A stretch of 42,592 nt of DNA. It comes from Pseudomonas viridiflava (lineage in GTDB: Bacteria > Pseudomonadota > Gammaproteobacteria > Pseudomonadales > Pseudomonadaceae). Position 1 is the first letter of the stretch. Each line of letters starts with the position of its first letter. The notes under the pieces are model-generated. The model had not been told where the DNA came from. It saw nothing but the letters and a program-made list of their open reading frames with translations, and did no database searches. The position numbers and the translations under genes were made by a program. Below, piece after piece: positions 33,875-41,534 of this stretch. The stretch covers positions 1 through 42,592 of the forward strand of contig NZ_UTKY01000027.1 in the NCBI RefSeq assembly GCF_900583165.1, written 5' to 3'.

Positions 33875-34798
33875 ATGAAGAAACAACTCCTTGCTGCACT
33901 TTTCACCCTGGCCGTGACGCCCTGGGCGCTGGCCGATATCCGTATCGGCGTGAGCATCGCTCAGGTCGACGATGTGTTCCTCGCGCAGATGCGCGACTAC
34001 ATGTCTGCCCACGCCAAGGAACTGCCCGGCGTGACCCTGCAATTTGAAGACGCCCAGGGCGATGTGGTGCGCCAGCTTAATCAGGTGCAAAACTTCACCG
34101 CCCAAGGCATGGACGCGATCATCGTTAACGCGGTCGACACCGCTGCCACAGCGAAAATGACCGTTAATGCCCAGCAGGCCAAGATCCCACTGGTGTATGT
34201 TAACCGCCGCCCTGAGTTCAAGGAAGTGCCAGCCGGCGTGGGTTATGTCGGCTCTGATGAAATCAAGGCCGGTGAAATCCAGATGCGCTACCTGGCCGAG
34301 CAAATGGGCGGCAAGGGCAACCTGGCGATCATGCTTGGGCTGCTGTCCAACAACGCTACCCATAACCGCACCCAGGGTGTGAAGAATGTGCTCAAGGACT
34401 ACCCCAACATCAAGATCGTCGAGGAACAGAGCGCAGAGTGGCAACGCAGCAAGGCCATCGACCTGATGAACAACTGGATCGTGTCCGGTACCAAGATCGA
34501 CGCAGTGGCCGCGAACGCGGATGAAATGGCCATCGGTGCGGCCATGGCGATCAGTCAGGCGGGTATGCAGCCAGGCAAGGACATCTTGGTGGCCGGCAGC
34601 GACGGTGGCGCGGCGGGGTTGGATGCGGTGAAAAAAGGGCTGTTATTGGTGACGGCTTACCAGGACAACAAGGGTCAGGCGGTGGGGTCGGTGGACTTGG
34701 CGGTGAAGATGGTGAAGAAAGAGCCGTATACCGCTGAACTGACCATTCCTTACCAGCAGATCACTAAGGCGAACTACCAAGCGTTTCTGAATCCATAA
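33875..34798 (+). CDS. Periplasmic sugar-binding protein (ABC type)
   Basis: This 307-residue protein has a Sec signal (MKKQLLAALFTLAVTPWALA) and the type I periplasmic binding fold of ribose/inositol-binding proteins (IRIGVSIAQVDDVFLAQM, AIIVNAVDTAATAKM, VPLVYVNRRP-like segment, GSDGGAAGLDAVKKG). It should deliver a sugar or inositol to an ABC importer. No permease or ATPase gene follows: the next feature is a REPIN and then an unrelated gene. It is the third gene of the SDR-PhyH unit, 42 bases after PhyH. Confidence 0.93.
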   Translation: MKKQLLAALFTLAVTPWALADIRIGVSIAQVDDVFLAQMRDYMSAHAKELPGVTLQFEDAQGDVVRQLNQVQNFTAQGMDAIIVNAVDTAATAKMTVNAQQAKIPLVYVNRRPEFKEVPAGVGYVGSDEIKAGEIQMRYLAEQMGGKGNLAIMLGLLSNNATHNRTQGVKNVLKDYPNIKIVEEQSAEWQRSKAIDLMNNWIVSGTKIDAVAANADEMAIGAAMAISQAGMQPGKDILVAGSDGGAAGLDAVKKGLLLVTAYQDNKGQAVGSVDLAVKMVKKEPYTAELTIPYQQITKANYQAFLNP

Positions 34799-34840
34799 CG
34801 CTGAAGTGTAGGGAGCAGTCAGTTAAGGATGAACACTGTA

Positions 34841-34950
34841 CCTGTGGCGAGGGAGCTTGCTCCCGTTGGGCCGCGAAGCGGCCCCCATTCTTGCTTAAAG
34901 GCATGGGACTGCTGCGCAGTCCAGCGGGAGCAAGCTCCCTCGGCACAGGG
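34841..34950. repeat. REPIN of a third class
   Basis: CCTGTGGCGAGGGAGCTTGC and its near complement (GCAAGCTCCCTCGGCACAGG) form a 110-bp inverted pair with inner hairpins. It closes the binding-protein unit and lies before a convergent gene. Confidence 0.85.
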
Positions 34951-34965
34951 TATACAGGCAGCAGA

Positions 34966-35271
34966 TCATTCATCCCGAAATCCCTTCACGACGATATAAA
35001 GCAGCGGCCCCACCGAGACAAACACCGCCGTCAGCAAAAAATACGGTACCAGTGAAGCCAGCGACGTCCCTCGTCGCTGCGCATCTCGATACATCCACAC
35101 ACAAGCCAGTGCCGCCATCAGGTACAGGTCGATCACCACCTGGGCCGTATCCGGTCGCGACAACAATTCCCGTCCGAAGGCCAACAGCGACTGCTCAGCG
35201 GTAAACATCGTAAACAGGGTATACATCGAGAATCCCAGCAGGCCGGCCAGGGCGAAATAGGGTCTTTGCAT
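34966..35271 (-). CDS. DUF2834 small membrane protein
   Basis: This 101-residue protein has three hydrophobic segments (about 5-22, 46-61, 72-95) and the DLYLMAALACVWMYRDA pattern of DUF2834. It should sit in the inner membrane. No function is known for the family. It diverges from the XRE-type regulator, whose palindromic operator lies in the shared 83-base gap, so it may be controlled by that regulator. Confidence 0.85.
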   Translation of the reverse strand: MQRPYFALAGLLGFSMYTLFTMFTAEQSLLAFGRELLSRPDTAQVVIDLYLMAALACVWMYRDAQRRGTSLASLVPYFLLTAVFVSVGPLLYIVVKGFRDE

Positions 35272-35328
35272 GGTCGCTTCCTTAGCGTGATGAAGGCTCA
35301 GGTTAGTGATAAGGTTCTGGCCCTCGCA

Positions 35329-35345
35329 ATGACCTTGGAGGTCAT
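35329..35345. promoter_or_regulatory. Palindromic operator of the XRE regulator
   Basis: ATGACCT-TGG-AGGTCAT is a perfect inverted repeat with 7-bp arms. It contains the GGAGG ribosome binding site of the regulator gene and lies in the gap shared with the DUF2834 gene, the expected place for autoregulation. Binding by this regulator is inferred. Confidence 0.65.
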
Positions 35346-35354
35346 GAACCCGTC

Positions 35355-36143
35355 ATGGACAAACCCTCTACTGCCGGCGAACAGCTGCGCCAACTGCGCC
35401 GCAGCGCCAGGTTGAGCCAACTCGACCTGGGCTTGATCGCCGGTGTTTCTCAGCGTCACCTCAGTTGCCTCGAAACCGGCCGGGCCAAGCCGAGCGCGAG
35501 CACGCTGCATAATCTGCTGAACGCACTGGAGACCCCACTGGAGCAGCGCAACGGTGTGTTCCTGGCGGCCGGTTTTGCCCCGTGCTACACCGCAACTCCG
35601 CTAGCATCACCGGCCATGGCAGCGATTCGCGAAGCGGTCGAACATGTGCTGCACGCCAACAACCCTGCACCGGCGATCCTGCTGGACAGCCAATGGGACG
35701 TGCTGGCGACCAATGCCAGCAGCCGCGTGTTGTTTGCGTTGGTGGGCATCCAACCGGATGCCGCCAACGGTGTGAATTTGCTGACGACCCTGCTGCAACC
35801 CGGCGGGCTGGGCGACCACTTGGTCAATGGCGAAGAGATCCGCACCCTGGCGTGGCAACGCGCAACCCGTGAAGCGCTAGGCAACCCTGCATTGGCGGCA
35901 CTACTGGCGGGGTTGCCCGCCCCGGCCCACACCGATCAGCCCGATACGCTGCCGCCGCTGGTGATGACGCGCTTGCGCTCAAGCCAGGGCGAGCTGAACT
36001 TTCTGTCCACCTTCACCACCTTCGGCATGCCCCAGGACATCACCCTCGCGTCGCTACGCATCGAGCATCTGATTCCCGCAGACGCCCACACGTGGCAAGT
36101 GATGCGCAGCGCCTACGCCGAGTATGCGACGCTGGTTTTGTGA
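35355..36143 (+). CDS. XRE/MmyB-like transcriptional regulator
   Basis: This 262-residue protein has an N-terminal Cro/C1-type helix-turn-helix (QLRQLRRSARLSQLDLGLIA, then GVSQRHLSCLETGRAKPS) and a C-terminal MmyB-like ligand-binding domain (about 95-262; SQWDVLATNASSRVLF, FLSTFTTFGMPQDITLASLR). Members of this group sense small hydrophobic ligands such as fatty acids and often regulate adjacent genes. It lies 57 bases before an amidase gene in the same direction and diverges from DUF2834. GGAGG is 13 bases from the ATG. Confidence 0.9.
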   Translation: MDKPSTAGEQLRQLRRSARLSQLDLGLIAGVSQRHLSCLETGRAKPSASTLHNLLNALETPLEQRNGVFLAAGFAPCYTATPLASPAMAAIREAVEHVLHANNPAPAILLDSQWDVLATNASSRVLFALVGIQPDAANGVNLLTTLLQPGGLGDHLVNGEEIRTLAWQRATREALGNPALAALLAGLPAPAHTDQPDTLPPLVMTRLRSSQGELNFLSTFTTFGMPQDITLASLRIEHLIPADAHTWQVMRSAYAEYATLVL

Positions 36144-36200
36144 AATATCTGTACGTAGACTGCCGCCATACCTCCACTTGAAGGCGGCGAAAAAATCGTG

Positions 36201-37892
36201 ATGCAAGTTACTGAAGTCTCCATTGCCCAATTGCGCGCGGCGCTTGAGTCCGGCCAGACCACGGCCGTCGAACTGGTTCAGGCGTACCTGGCGCGGATCG
36301 AGGCCTATGACGGTGCGTTGAATGCCGTCGTCGTGCGCAACCGCGAAGCCCTCAATGAAGCCCGGGCATCCGATGCACGCCGAGCCAAGGGTGAAACGTT
36401 GGGGCCGCTGGATGGCATTCCCTATACCGCCAAAGACAGCTACCTGGTCAAGGGTTTGACCGCTGCCTCCGGCAGCCCGGCGTTTGCCAAGCTGGTTGCC
36501 CAGCGCGACGCCTTCACCATCGAGCGCCTGCGGGCCGGTGGCGCCATCTGCCTGGGCAAGACCAATATGCCGCCGATGGCCAATGGCGGGATGCAGCGCG
36601 GCGTCTACGGCCGGGCAGAAAGCCCGTATAACGCCGACTACTTGACCGCACCGTTTGCCTCCGGCTCGTCCAACGGCGCTGGCACGGCCACGGCGGCGAG
36701 CTTTGCGGCGTTCGGGCTGGCCGAAGAAACCTGGTCGAGCGGCCGTGGCCCGGCGTCCAATAACGGCCTGTGCGCCTACACCCCGTCCCGAGGGGTGATT
36801 TCGGTGCGCGGCAACTGGCCGCTCACGCCCACCATGGACGTGGTGGTGCCTTACGCTCGCACCATGGCCGACCTGCTGGAAGTACTCGAGGTGGTGGTGG
36901 CCGAAGACCCGGACACCCGTGGCGACCTATGGCGCCTGCAACCCTGGGTGCCGATCCCCAGCGTCGCGTCAGTGCGCCCGGCGTCCTACGCTGAACTGGC
37001 AGTCGGCAGCGCCGCCCTCGCCGGCAAGCGCTTTGGCGTACCGCGCATGTACATCAACGCCGATCACGAAGCGGGCACTAGCGAAAAGCCCGGCATCGGC
37101 GGCCCCACCGGACAAAAAATCAACACCCGCGCTAGCGTGATCGACCTGTGGCAAGACGCACGCCGAGCCCTGGAAGCTGCGGGCGCCGAAGTGATCGAGG
37201 TGGACTTCCCGCTGGTCTCCAACTGCGAAGGCGATCGCCCCGGCGCGCCGACCGTGTTTACCCGTGGGCTGGTGTCCAAGGAATTCCTGCACGATGAATT
37301 GTGGGAATTGTCGGCGTGGGCCTTCGACGATTTCCTGCGCGCCAATAACGACCCGGCCCTCAATCGCCTGGCAGACGTGGACGGGCCGAAGATCTTCCCC
37401 CACGACCCCGGCACCCTGCCCAACCGCGAAGACGACCTGGCCGCCGGCATGGACGAATACGTGCGCATGGCCGAGCGCGGCATCACGCCGTGGAACGAGA
37501 TCAGCACCGTACCCGACGGCCTGCGCGGCCTGGAACAAACCCGCCGCCTGGACCTGGAAGACTGGATGGACACGCTGGGGCTCGACGCCGTGCTCTTCCC
37601 CACTGTCGCCGACGTAGGCCCAGCGGATGCCGACGTGAACGAAGCCTCGGCGGACATTGCCTGGAGCAATGGTATCTGGGTGGCCAACGGCAACCTCGCC
37701 ATCCGCCACCTGGGCGTGCCAACAGTCACCGTCCCGATGGGTGTGATGGCCGATATCGGCATGCCGGTGGGGCTGACGTTTGCAGGCCGCGCCTATGATG
37801 ATTCTGCTCTGCTGAAGTTTGCGGCGGCCTATGAAGCCACCGGCAGCAAACGCCTGACGCCACCGCGCACTCCGCCGCTGCTGACAGAATAA
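36201..37892 (+). CDS. Amidase-signature enzyme
   Basis: This 563-residue protein is in the amidase signature family (Ser-cisSer-Lys hydrolases of amides or carbamates). The lysine is in PYTAKDSYLV, and the cis-serine region in FASGSSNGAGTATAA. The nucleophile motif normally GTDTGGSIRGPAS reads EETWSSGRGPAS here: the serine and the downstream RGPAS are kept, but Trp-Ser replaces Gly-Gly. ATG 36201 is used; a GTG one codon upstream is possible. It probably forms a unit with the XRE-type regulator. Substrate unknown; no signal peptide, so cytoplasmic. Confidence 0.9.
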   Translation: MQVTEVSIAQLRAALESGQTTAVELVQAYLARIEAYDGALNAVVVRNREALNEARASDARRAKGETLGPLDGIPYTAKDSYLVKGLTAASGSPAFAKLVAQRDAFTIERLRAGGAICLGKTNMPPMANGGMQRGVYGRAESPYNADYLTAPFASGSSNGAGTATAASFAAFGLAEETWSSGRGPASNNGLCAYTPSRGVISVRGNWPLTPTMDVVVPYARTMADLLEVLEVVVAEDPDTRGDLWRLQPWVPIPSVASVRPASYAELAVGSAALAGKRFGVPRMYINADHEAGTSEKPGIGGPTGQKINTRASVIDLWQDARRALEAAGAEVIEVDFPLVSNCEGDRPGAPTVFTRGLVSKEFLHDELWELSAWAFDDFLRANNDPALNRLADVDGPKIFPHDPGTLPNREDDLAAGMDEYVRMAERGITPWNEISTVPDGLRGLEQTRRLDLEDWMDTLGLDAVLFPTVADVGPADADVNEASADIAWSNGIWVANGNLAIRHLGVPTVTVPMGVMADIGMPVGLTFAGRAYDDSALLKFAAAYEATGSKRLTPPRTPPLLTE

Positions 37893-37903
37893 ACACGGTA
37901 AAA

Positions 37904-37935
37904 ATGTGGGAGGGGGCTTGCTCCCTCCCACGTTG
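37904..37935 (+). terminator. Compact REP hairpin after the amidase gene
   Basis: A 9-bp stem, GTGGGAGGG and CCCTCCCAC, with a short GGCTTGCT loop, 12 bases after the amidase stop. It is a shortened form of the common REP and may act as its terminator; a T-rich run is weak. Confidence 0.55.
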
Positions 37936-37975
37936 TTTGACTGCATTTCAAATGCATGCGCATAAGCGGGCATTA

Positions 37976-37997
37976 ATGTTGCGACGTCGTACAACAT
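37976..37997 (-). promoter_or_regulatory. Operator-like site C
   Basis: Outer arms ATGTTG-N10-CAACAT enclose GTTGTACGACGTC (minus strand, 37995-37983), a one-base variant of site A. It is 77 bases from site D and in opposite orientation. Confidence 0.6.
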
Positions 37998-38072
37998 CAC
38001 TCAGCTTTAAAGGCCCAACCTTTTCCGGTCAATTCAAATTTCACTTTCCTTTCCCACCTAAGTTATTGCATT

Positions 38073-38085
38073 GTTGTACGACGAC
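38073..38085 (+). promoter_or_regulatory. Operator-like site D
   Basis: GTTGTACGACGAC, identical to site A before the hexuronate-type transporter, 43 bases before the NTF2-like ATG (47 bases in the other case). Confidence 0.65.
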
Positions 38086-38109
38086 TTCAGCTGTCGTATA
38101 CACCCCTAC

Positions 38110-38117
38110 AACAATAA
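38110..38117 (+). promoter_or_regulatory. Hfq/Crc-type CA motif, NTF2-like gene
   Basis: AACAATAA immediately precedes the GGA of the ribosome binding site and fits AAnAAnAA once. Confidence 0.45.
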
Positions 38118-38128
38118 GGAAACACCCC

Positions 38129-38560
38129 ATGCCCAACGTCAAAGTGTTGATCGGTTTTCTGTGCCTGTTCAGCGGCTACGTCGCTGCCGCGCCTGCCCCC
38201 GCCGAAAAGGAAGTCGCCCAAGCGGTCGATCAGCTGACCCAAGCCATGCTGCACCTGGACCTCAAGCAACTGCATGCCTTGACGTCCGACAAACTCACCT
38301 ACGGCCACTCCAGCGGCAAGGTGCAGAACAAGGCCCAGTTCATCGCCGACCTTGAAACCCACACCAGTGCGTTCAAGACCCTGGAAATGCAAAACCAGAC
38401 CATCACCCTGAACGGCGACACCGCGCTGGTGCGCAACCACTTCCATGCCCTGGCCGTGAACAGTGGCGTTGAAGTGCCCACTGATATCGACAACTTCCAG
38501 GTCTGGCAGCACCAGAAAGGCAAGTGGCTGCTGATCGGCCGTCAGGCTTACAAGTACTGA
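38129..38560 (+). CDS. Secreted NTF2-like (DUF4440/SnoaL) protein
   Basis: This 143-residue protein has a Sec signal peptide (MPNVKVLIGFLCLFSGYVAA, cleaved near AAAPA) and one NTF2-like fold of the DUF4440/SnoaL type (QAMLHLDLKQLHALTSDKLT, YGHSSGKVQNKAQFIADL, NFQVWQHQKGKWLLIGRQAY). Such folds bind small ligands or act as isomerases and hydratases. AAGGA at 38116-38120 decides ATG 38129 over an upstream open frame that runs through the promoter. It shares operators with the ExuT-like transporter gene, which hints at a periplasmic role in handling a sugar acid or its lactone. That is inference. Confidence 0.85.
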   Translation: MPNVKVLIGFLCLFSGYVAAAPAPAEKEVAQAVDQLTQAMLHLDLKQLHALTSDKLTYGHSSGKVQNKAQFIADLETHTSAFKTLEMQNQTITLNGDTALVRNHFHALAVNSGVEVPTDIDNFQVWQHQKGKWLLIGRQAYKY

Positions 38561-38567
38561 GGCCGGC

Positions 38568-39908
38568 TTACCACACCAAAACCTGGCGGACCATGACCAG
38601 GGCCTCGCGCAGCGCGGGCATCTCCACCGACCCCAGAGCCAGACGTAATGCGTGGGGCACATGGGCCGAGACGGCAAACGGCTCGGCGGTGGAGACCCAG
38701 ACATGCTCGCGCTGCAACGTCATCGCGACCTGATCGGCGCGCACATCCTCGGCCAGGGGCAACCACAGGAAATATGACGAGGGGTGGCTGATGCGTTCCA
38801 GGCCGCTCAACACCTGTGCCGCCAAGGCCTGCCGTGCCTGAGCATCCTGGCGCTTTTGCGCTTCCAACTGTGCCACGGTGCCGTCTTCGATCCAGGCCAC
38901 TGCAATGGCGCTCATCACCCCTGGCACATTCCACGTGGTGGCCATGATGGTGCGCTCCAATTGACCCATCCATGCCATAGGCGCGGCAACAAAACCTACC
39001 CGCAGGCCGGTCGCGACACTCTTGGAAAGCCCGCCGACATACACCGTGCGTTCCGGCGCCAGGCTGGCCAAAGGCGGCGGTGCGTCTTGCACTAAAAACG
39101 CGTAGGCCGCGTCCTCGATGATCATCAGATCGTGCTGACGGGCGATCCCGACTAACTGCTCGCGCTGCGCGTGGCTCAACACCCAGCCCAACGGGTTGTG
39201 CAGGGTCGGCATGCAGTAGATAGCCCGAACCGGGCGCTTGCGGCACAGGTTCTGCAGGTAGTCCAAATCAGGCCCGTCAGCGGTGACCGGGATCGCGACA
39301 ACCTCCAGGTGCAGCGTCTCAGCAAGCACCTTAAAGCCCGAATACGTTAGCGCATCCACCGCAATCACATCCCCTGGTTTGAGCAACGCCATCATGGTTA
39401 CCGCCAGCCCGTGCTGGGCGCCGCTTACCACCAGCACCTGCTCGGCCGCCACCGTCAGCCCACGGCTCAGCAAGTGCCGCGCCATCACCGCGCGCTCATG
39501 CAAACGACCGGCATGGGGCTGGTAACGCAGCAATGATTCCAGGTCACCGGACAGCGCCAATTGGCGTAATGCGGTGCGCAACAGGTCTGCCTGGCCGGGC
39601 AGCGAGGGGTAGTTGAAATTGAGGTCGAGCATGCCTGTCGCCAGGGTCATCTGCCCGCTGCCCTGCCCCGGCGGCAGCGCGATCTCACGCACAAAGGTGC
39701 CACGCCCGGTCTCCCCGCTGACCAGGCCCATGGCTTCCAGTTCGCTGTAGACACGGCTGGCTGTGACCAGCGCTAGGCCATGTTCGGCGGCGAGTTGGCG
39801 ATGAGTTGGCAGGCGTGTGCCGGGGAGCATCTTGCCGCTGCGGATGGCGTGGGCAAAGGTATCGACCAGCGACTTGTAGCGGGCGCGGGGCATAGGCGAT
39901 GTATCCAT
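38568..39908 (-). CDS. MocR-type regulator (GntR HTH + aminotransferase)
   Basis: This 446-residue protein has an N-terminal GntR winged helix (GTRLPTHRQLAAEHGLALVT) and a type I aminotransferase-like domain with the PLP lysine in GGLSKSVATGLRVGF and NPLGWVLS. Such MocR regulators use PLP and an amino compound as effectors. It diverges from an EamA-family exporter with 75 bases between, the usual position for the regulated gene. The effector is unknown. Confidence 0.92.
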   Translation of the reverse strand: MDTSPMPRARYKSLVDTFAHAIRSGKMLPGTRLPTHRQLAAEHGLALVTASRVYSELEAMGLVSGETGRGTFVREIALPPGQGSGQMTLATGMLDLNFNYPSLPGQADLLRTALRQLALSGDLESLLRYQPHAGRLHERAVMARHLLSRGLTVAAEQVLVVSGAQHGLAVTMMALLKPGDVIAVDALTYSGFKVLAETLHLEVVAIPVTADGPDLDYLQNLCRKRPVRAIYCMPTLHNPLGWVLSHAQREQLVGIARQHDLMIIEDAAYAFLVQDAPPPLASLAPERTVYVGGLSKSVATGLRVGFVAAPMAWMGQLERTIMATTWNVPGVMSAIAVAWIEDGTVAQLEAQKRQDAQARQALAAQVLSGLERISHPSSYFLWLPLAEDVRADQVAMTLQREHVWVSTAEPFAVSAHVPHALRLALGSVEMPALREALVMVRQVLVW

Positions 39909-39926
39909 GACAATTTTTTGATTGTC
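39909..39926. promoter_or_regulatory. Inverted repeat in MocR/EamA gap
   Basis: GACAAT-N6-ATTGTC begins one base after the MocR start codon's first base and lies on the side of the EamA promoter. It is a candidate operator or part of one. Confidence 0.45.
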
Positions 39927-39983
39927 CTAATCTTCAATTCTACGATCAGCAGCACGCAACCTTTCTTTTCCGGGCGCCTAATC

Positions 39984-40874
39984 ATGGAACGTACTTCGCA
40001 GCTCAACACCCTAGGCAGCAGCACCCAGGGCTGGATCAACGGCTTTATCGGCGTGGTGATATTCAGCGGTTCACTACCGGCCACGCGCCTGGCAGTCATG
40101 GAATTCGACCCGGTGTTTCTCACGATGCTGCGTGCCACGATCGCCGCCGTACTGGGCTTGCTCTTACTGTGGCTGTTCAGGGAGAACCGCCCTGCCCGCA
40201 ACCAGTGGGTACCCTTGGCAGTCGTTGCTCTGGGCGTGGTGATTGGCTTCCCCCTGCTCACCGCGCTGGCACTTCAATACGTGACGTCGGCGCACTCCAT
40301 CGTGTTTATCGGCCTACTCCCGTTGGCCACGGCGGTATTCGGCGTATTGCTTGGCGGCGAGCGCCCTCGCCCGGTGTTCTGGCTGTTTTCGATCCTGGGC
40401 AGCGTGCTGGTGATGGGCTATGCGTTCGCCCAGGGCTTGAGCGCCGCCCCCGTAGGGGATTTGTTGATGCTGCTGGCCGTGGTGGTGTGCGGCCTGGGTT
40501 ATGCCGAAGGCGCCACCTTGTCCCGCAGCCTCGGCGGCTGGCAGGTGATTTGCTGGGCGCTGGTCGTGTCGCTGCCGGTTGTGGTGCCGCTGAGCCTGGT
40601 ACTTGCGCCGTCGAGTTTCGGCGGCATCAGCCTGCCGGCCTGGCTAAGCCTGGGTTATGTGGCGCTGTTCAGTATGCTGATCGGGTTTGTGTTCTGGTAT
40701 CGCGGCCTGGCCCAGGGTGGCATCGCCGCCGTTGGCCAGTTGCAGTTGCTGCAACCGTTTTTTGGCCTGGCGCTGGCGGCGGGCCTGCTGCATGAGCAGG
40801 TCAGCCTGGGCATGGTGCTGGTGACGGTCGCGGTGATCGGCTGCGTGGCCGGCGCGAAGAAATTCGCCCGCTAA
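39984..40874 (+). CDS. EamA-family (DMT) exporter
   Basis: This 296-residue protein has ten predicted membrane helices in two EamA repeats (INGFIGVVIFSGSLPATRLA; GGWQVICWALVVSLPVVVPL). The family exports amino acids and other metabolites. The long upstream open frame overlaps the MocR gene; ATG 39984 starts at the conserved region and lies after the regulator's promoter gap. No strong ribosome binding site is seen. Divergence from MocR suggests induction by an amino compound. Its stop overlaps the convergent YceI gene by four bases. Confidence 0.9.
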   Translation: MERTSQLNTLGSSTQGWINGFIGVVIFSGSLPATRLAVMEFDPVFLTMLRATIAAVLGLLLLWLFRENRPARNQWVPLAVVALGVVIGFPLLTALALQYVTSAHSIVFIGLLPLATAVFGVLLGGERPRPVFWLFSILGSVLVMGYAFAQGLSAAPVGDLLMLLAVVVCGLGYAEGATLSRSLGGWQVICWALVVSLPVVVPLSLVLAPSSFGGISLPAWLSLGYVALFSMLIGFVFWYRGLAQGGIAAVGQLQLLQPFFGLALAAGLLHEQVSLGMVLVTVAVIGCVAGAKKFAR

Positions 40875-41437
40875 CGCTGCGGCGCGACCATTTTGAATTT
40901 GATCATGATGTCGTTGGACACCACGCTGTTACCCGCCCATTCACCCTCGCCGATCTTGAAATCATCACGCTTGAGAATGAACTCGCCGTCAAAAATACCG
41001 ATACCGTCCTGCTCCTTGAGCAAAACGTCCACAGAGACAGGGCGGGTCATGCCCTTGATGGTCAGCTTGCCATCGATCTTGTAACGGTTGCCGCCCAGCG
41101 CCGCGACAGCGGTGGACTCATAGACGCCCACCGGATAGGTCGCCGTGTCGAACCACGAAGCGCGCTGCAGTTCATCATTGGCGTCCGGGCTGCCAGCGTC
41201 GATGCTGGCGAGCTGGATCTTAAGCAGCGCATGCCCCGCTTCAGGCCGTTGCGTATCGAAGGCCAAGCTGCCTTCGAATTGACCGAAAGTGCCATACACG
41301 CGCTGACCCAGCTGCTTGTAGGTAAAACTGATCTGGCTGGCCGTGGGGTTCACGTCCCGATACTCCTGCGCCTGCGCACTGGCGCAACACGCAAGGGTCA
41401 ATACCAGCGCAGCGATCGAGGACAATTGACGTTTCAT
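40871..41437 (-). CDS. YceI-family periplasmic protein
   Basis: This 188-residue protein has a Sec signal (MKRQLSSIAALVLTLACCAS, cleavage near AQA-QE) and the YceI lipocalin-like fold (ISFTYKQLGQRVYGTFGQF, KIDGKLTIKGMTRPVSVDV, DFKIGEGEW). Family members bind isoprenoids or fatty amides in the periplasm. CGGAG precedes ATG 41437; an in-frame ATG 33 codons upstream would pass through the divergent gene's region. It is a single-gene unit, divergent from the thioesterase gene. Confidence 0.92.
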   Translation of the reverse strand: MKRQLSSIAALVLTLACCASAQAQEYRDVNPTASQISFTYKQLGQRVYGTFGQFEGSLAFDTQRPEAGHALLKIQLASIDAGSPDANDELQRASWFDTATYPVGVYESTAVAALGGNRYKIDGKLTIKGMTRPVSVDVLLKEQDGIGIFDGEFILKRDDFKIGEGEWAGNSVVSNDIMIKFKMVAPQR

Positions 41438-41534
41438 GCAATGCTCCGCAAAAGGTTGGGACGTAGCCACGGATTCCCATCGTGCCGCTGTTTTGGTAAA
41501 CAGAGTAGTCGCCCAAGAACAACAAGGACCCTGC

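Noticed and set aside
37904..38128. N-terminal extension of the NTF2-like protein
   Set aside because: It would cover the REP hairpin and both operators and would hide a proper signal peptide; AAGGA at 38116 fits the internal ATG.
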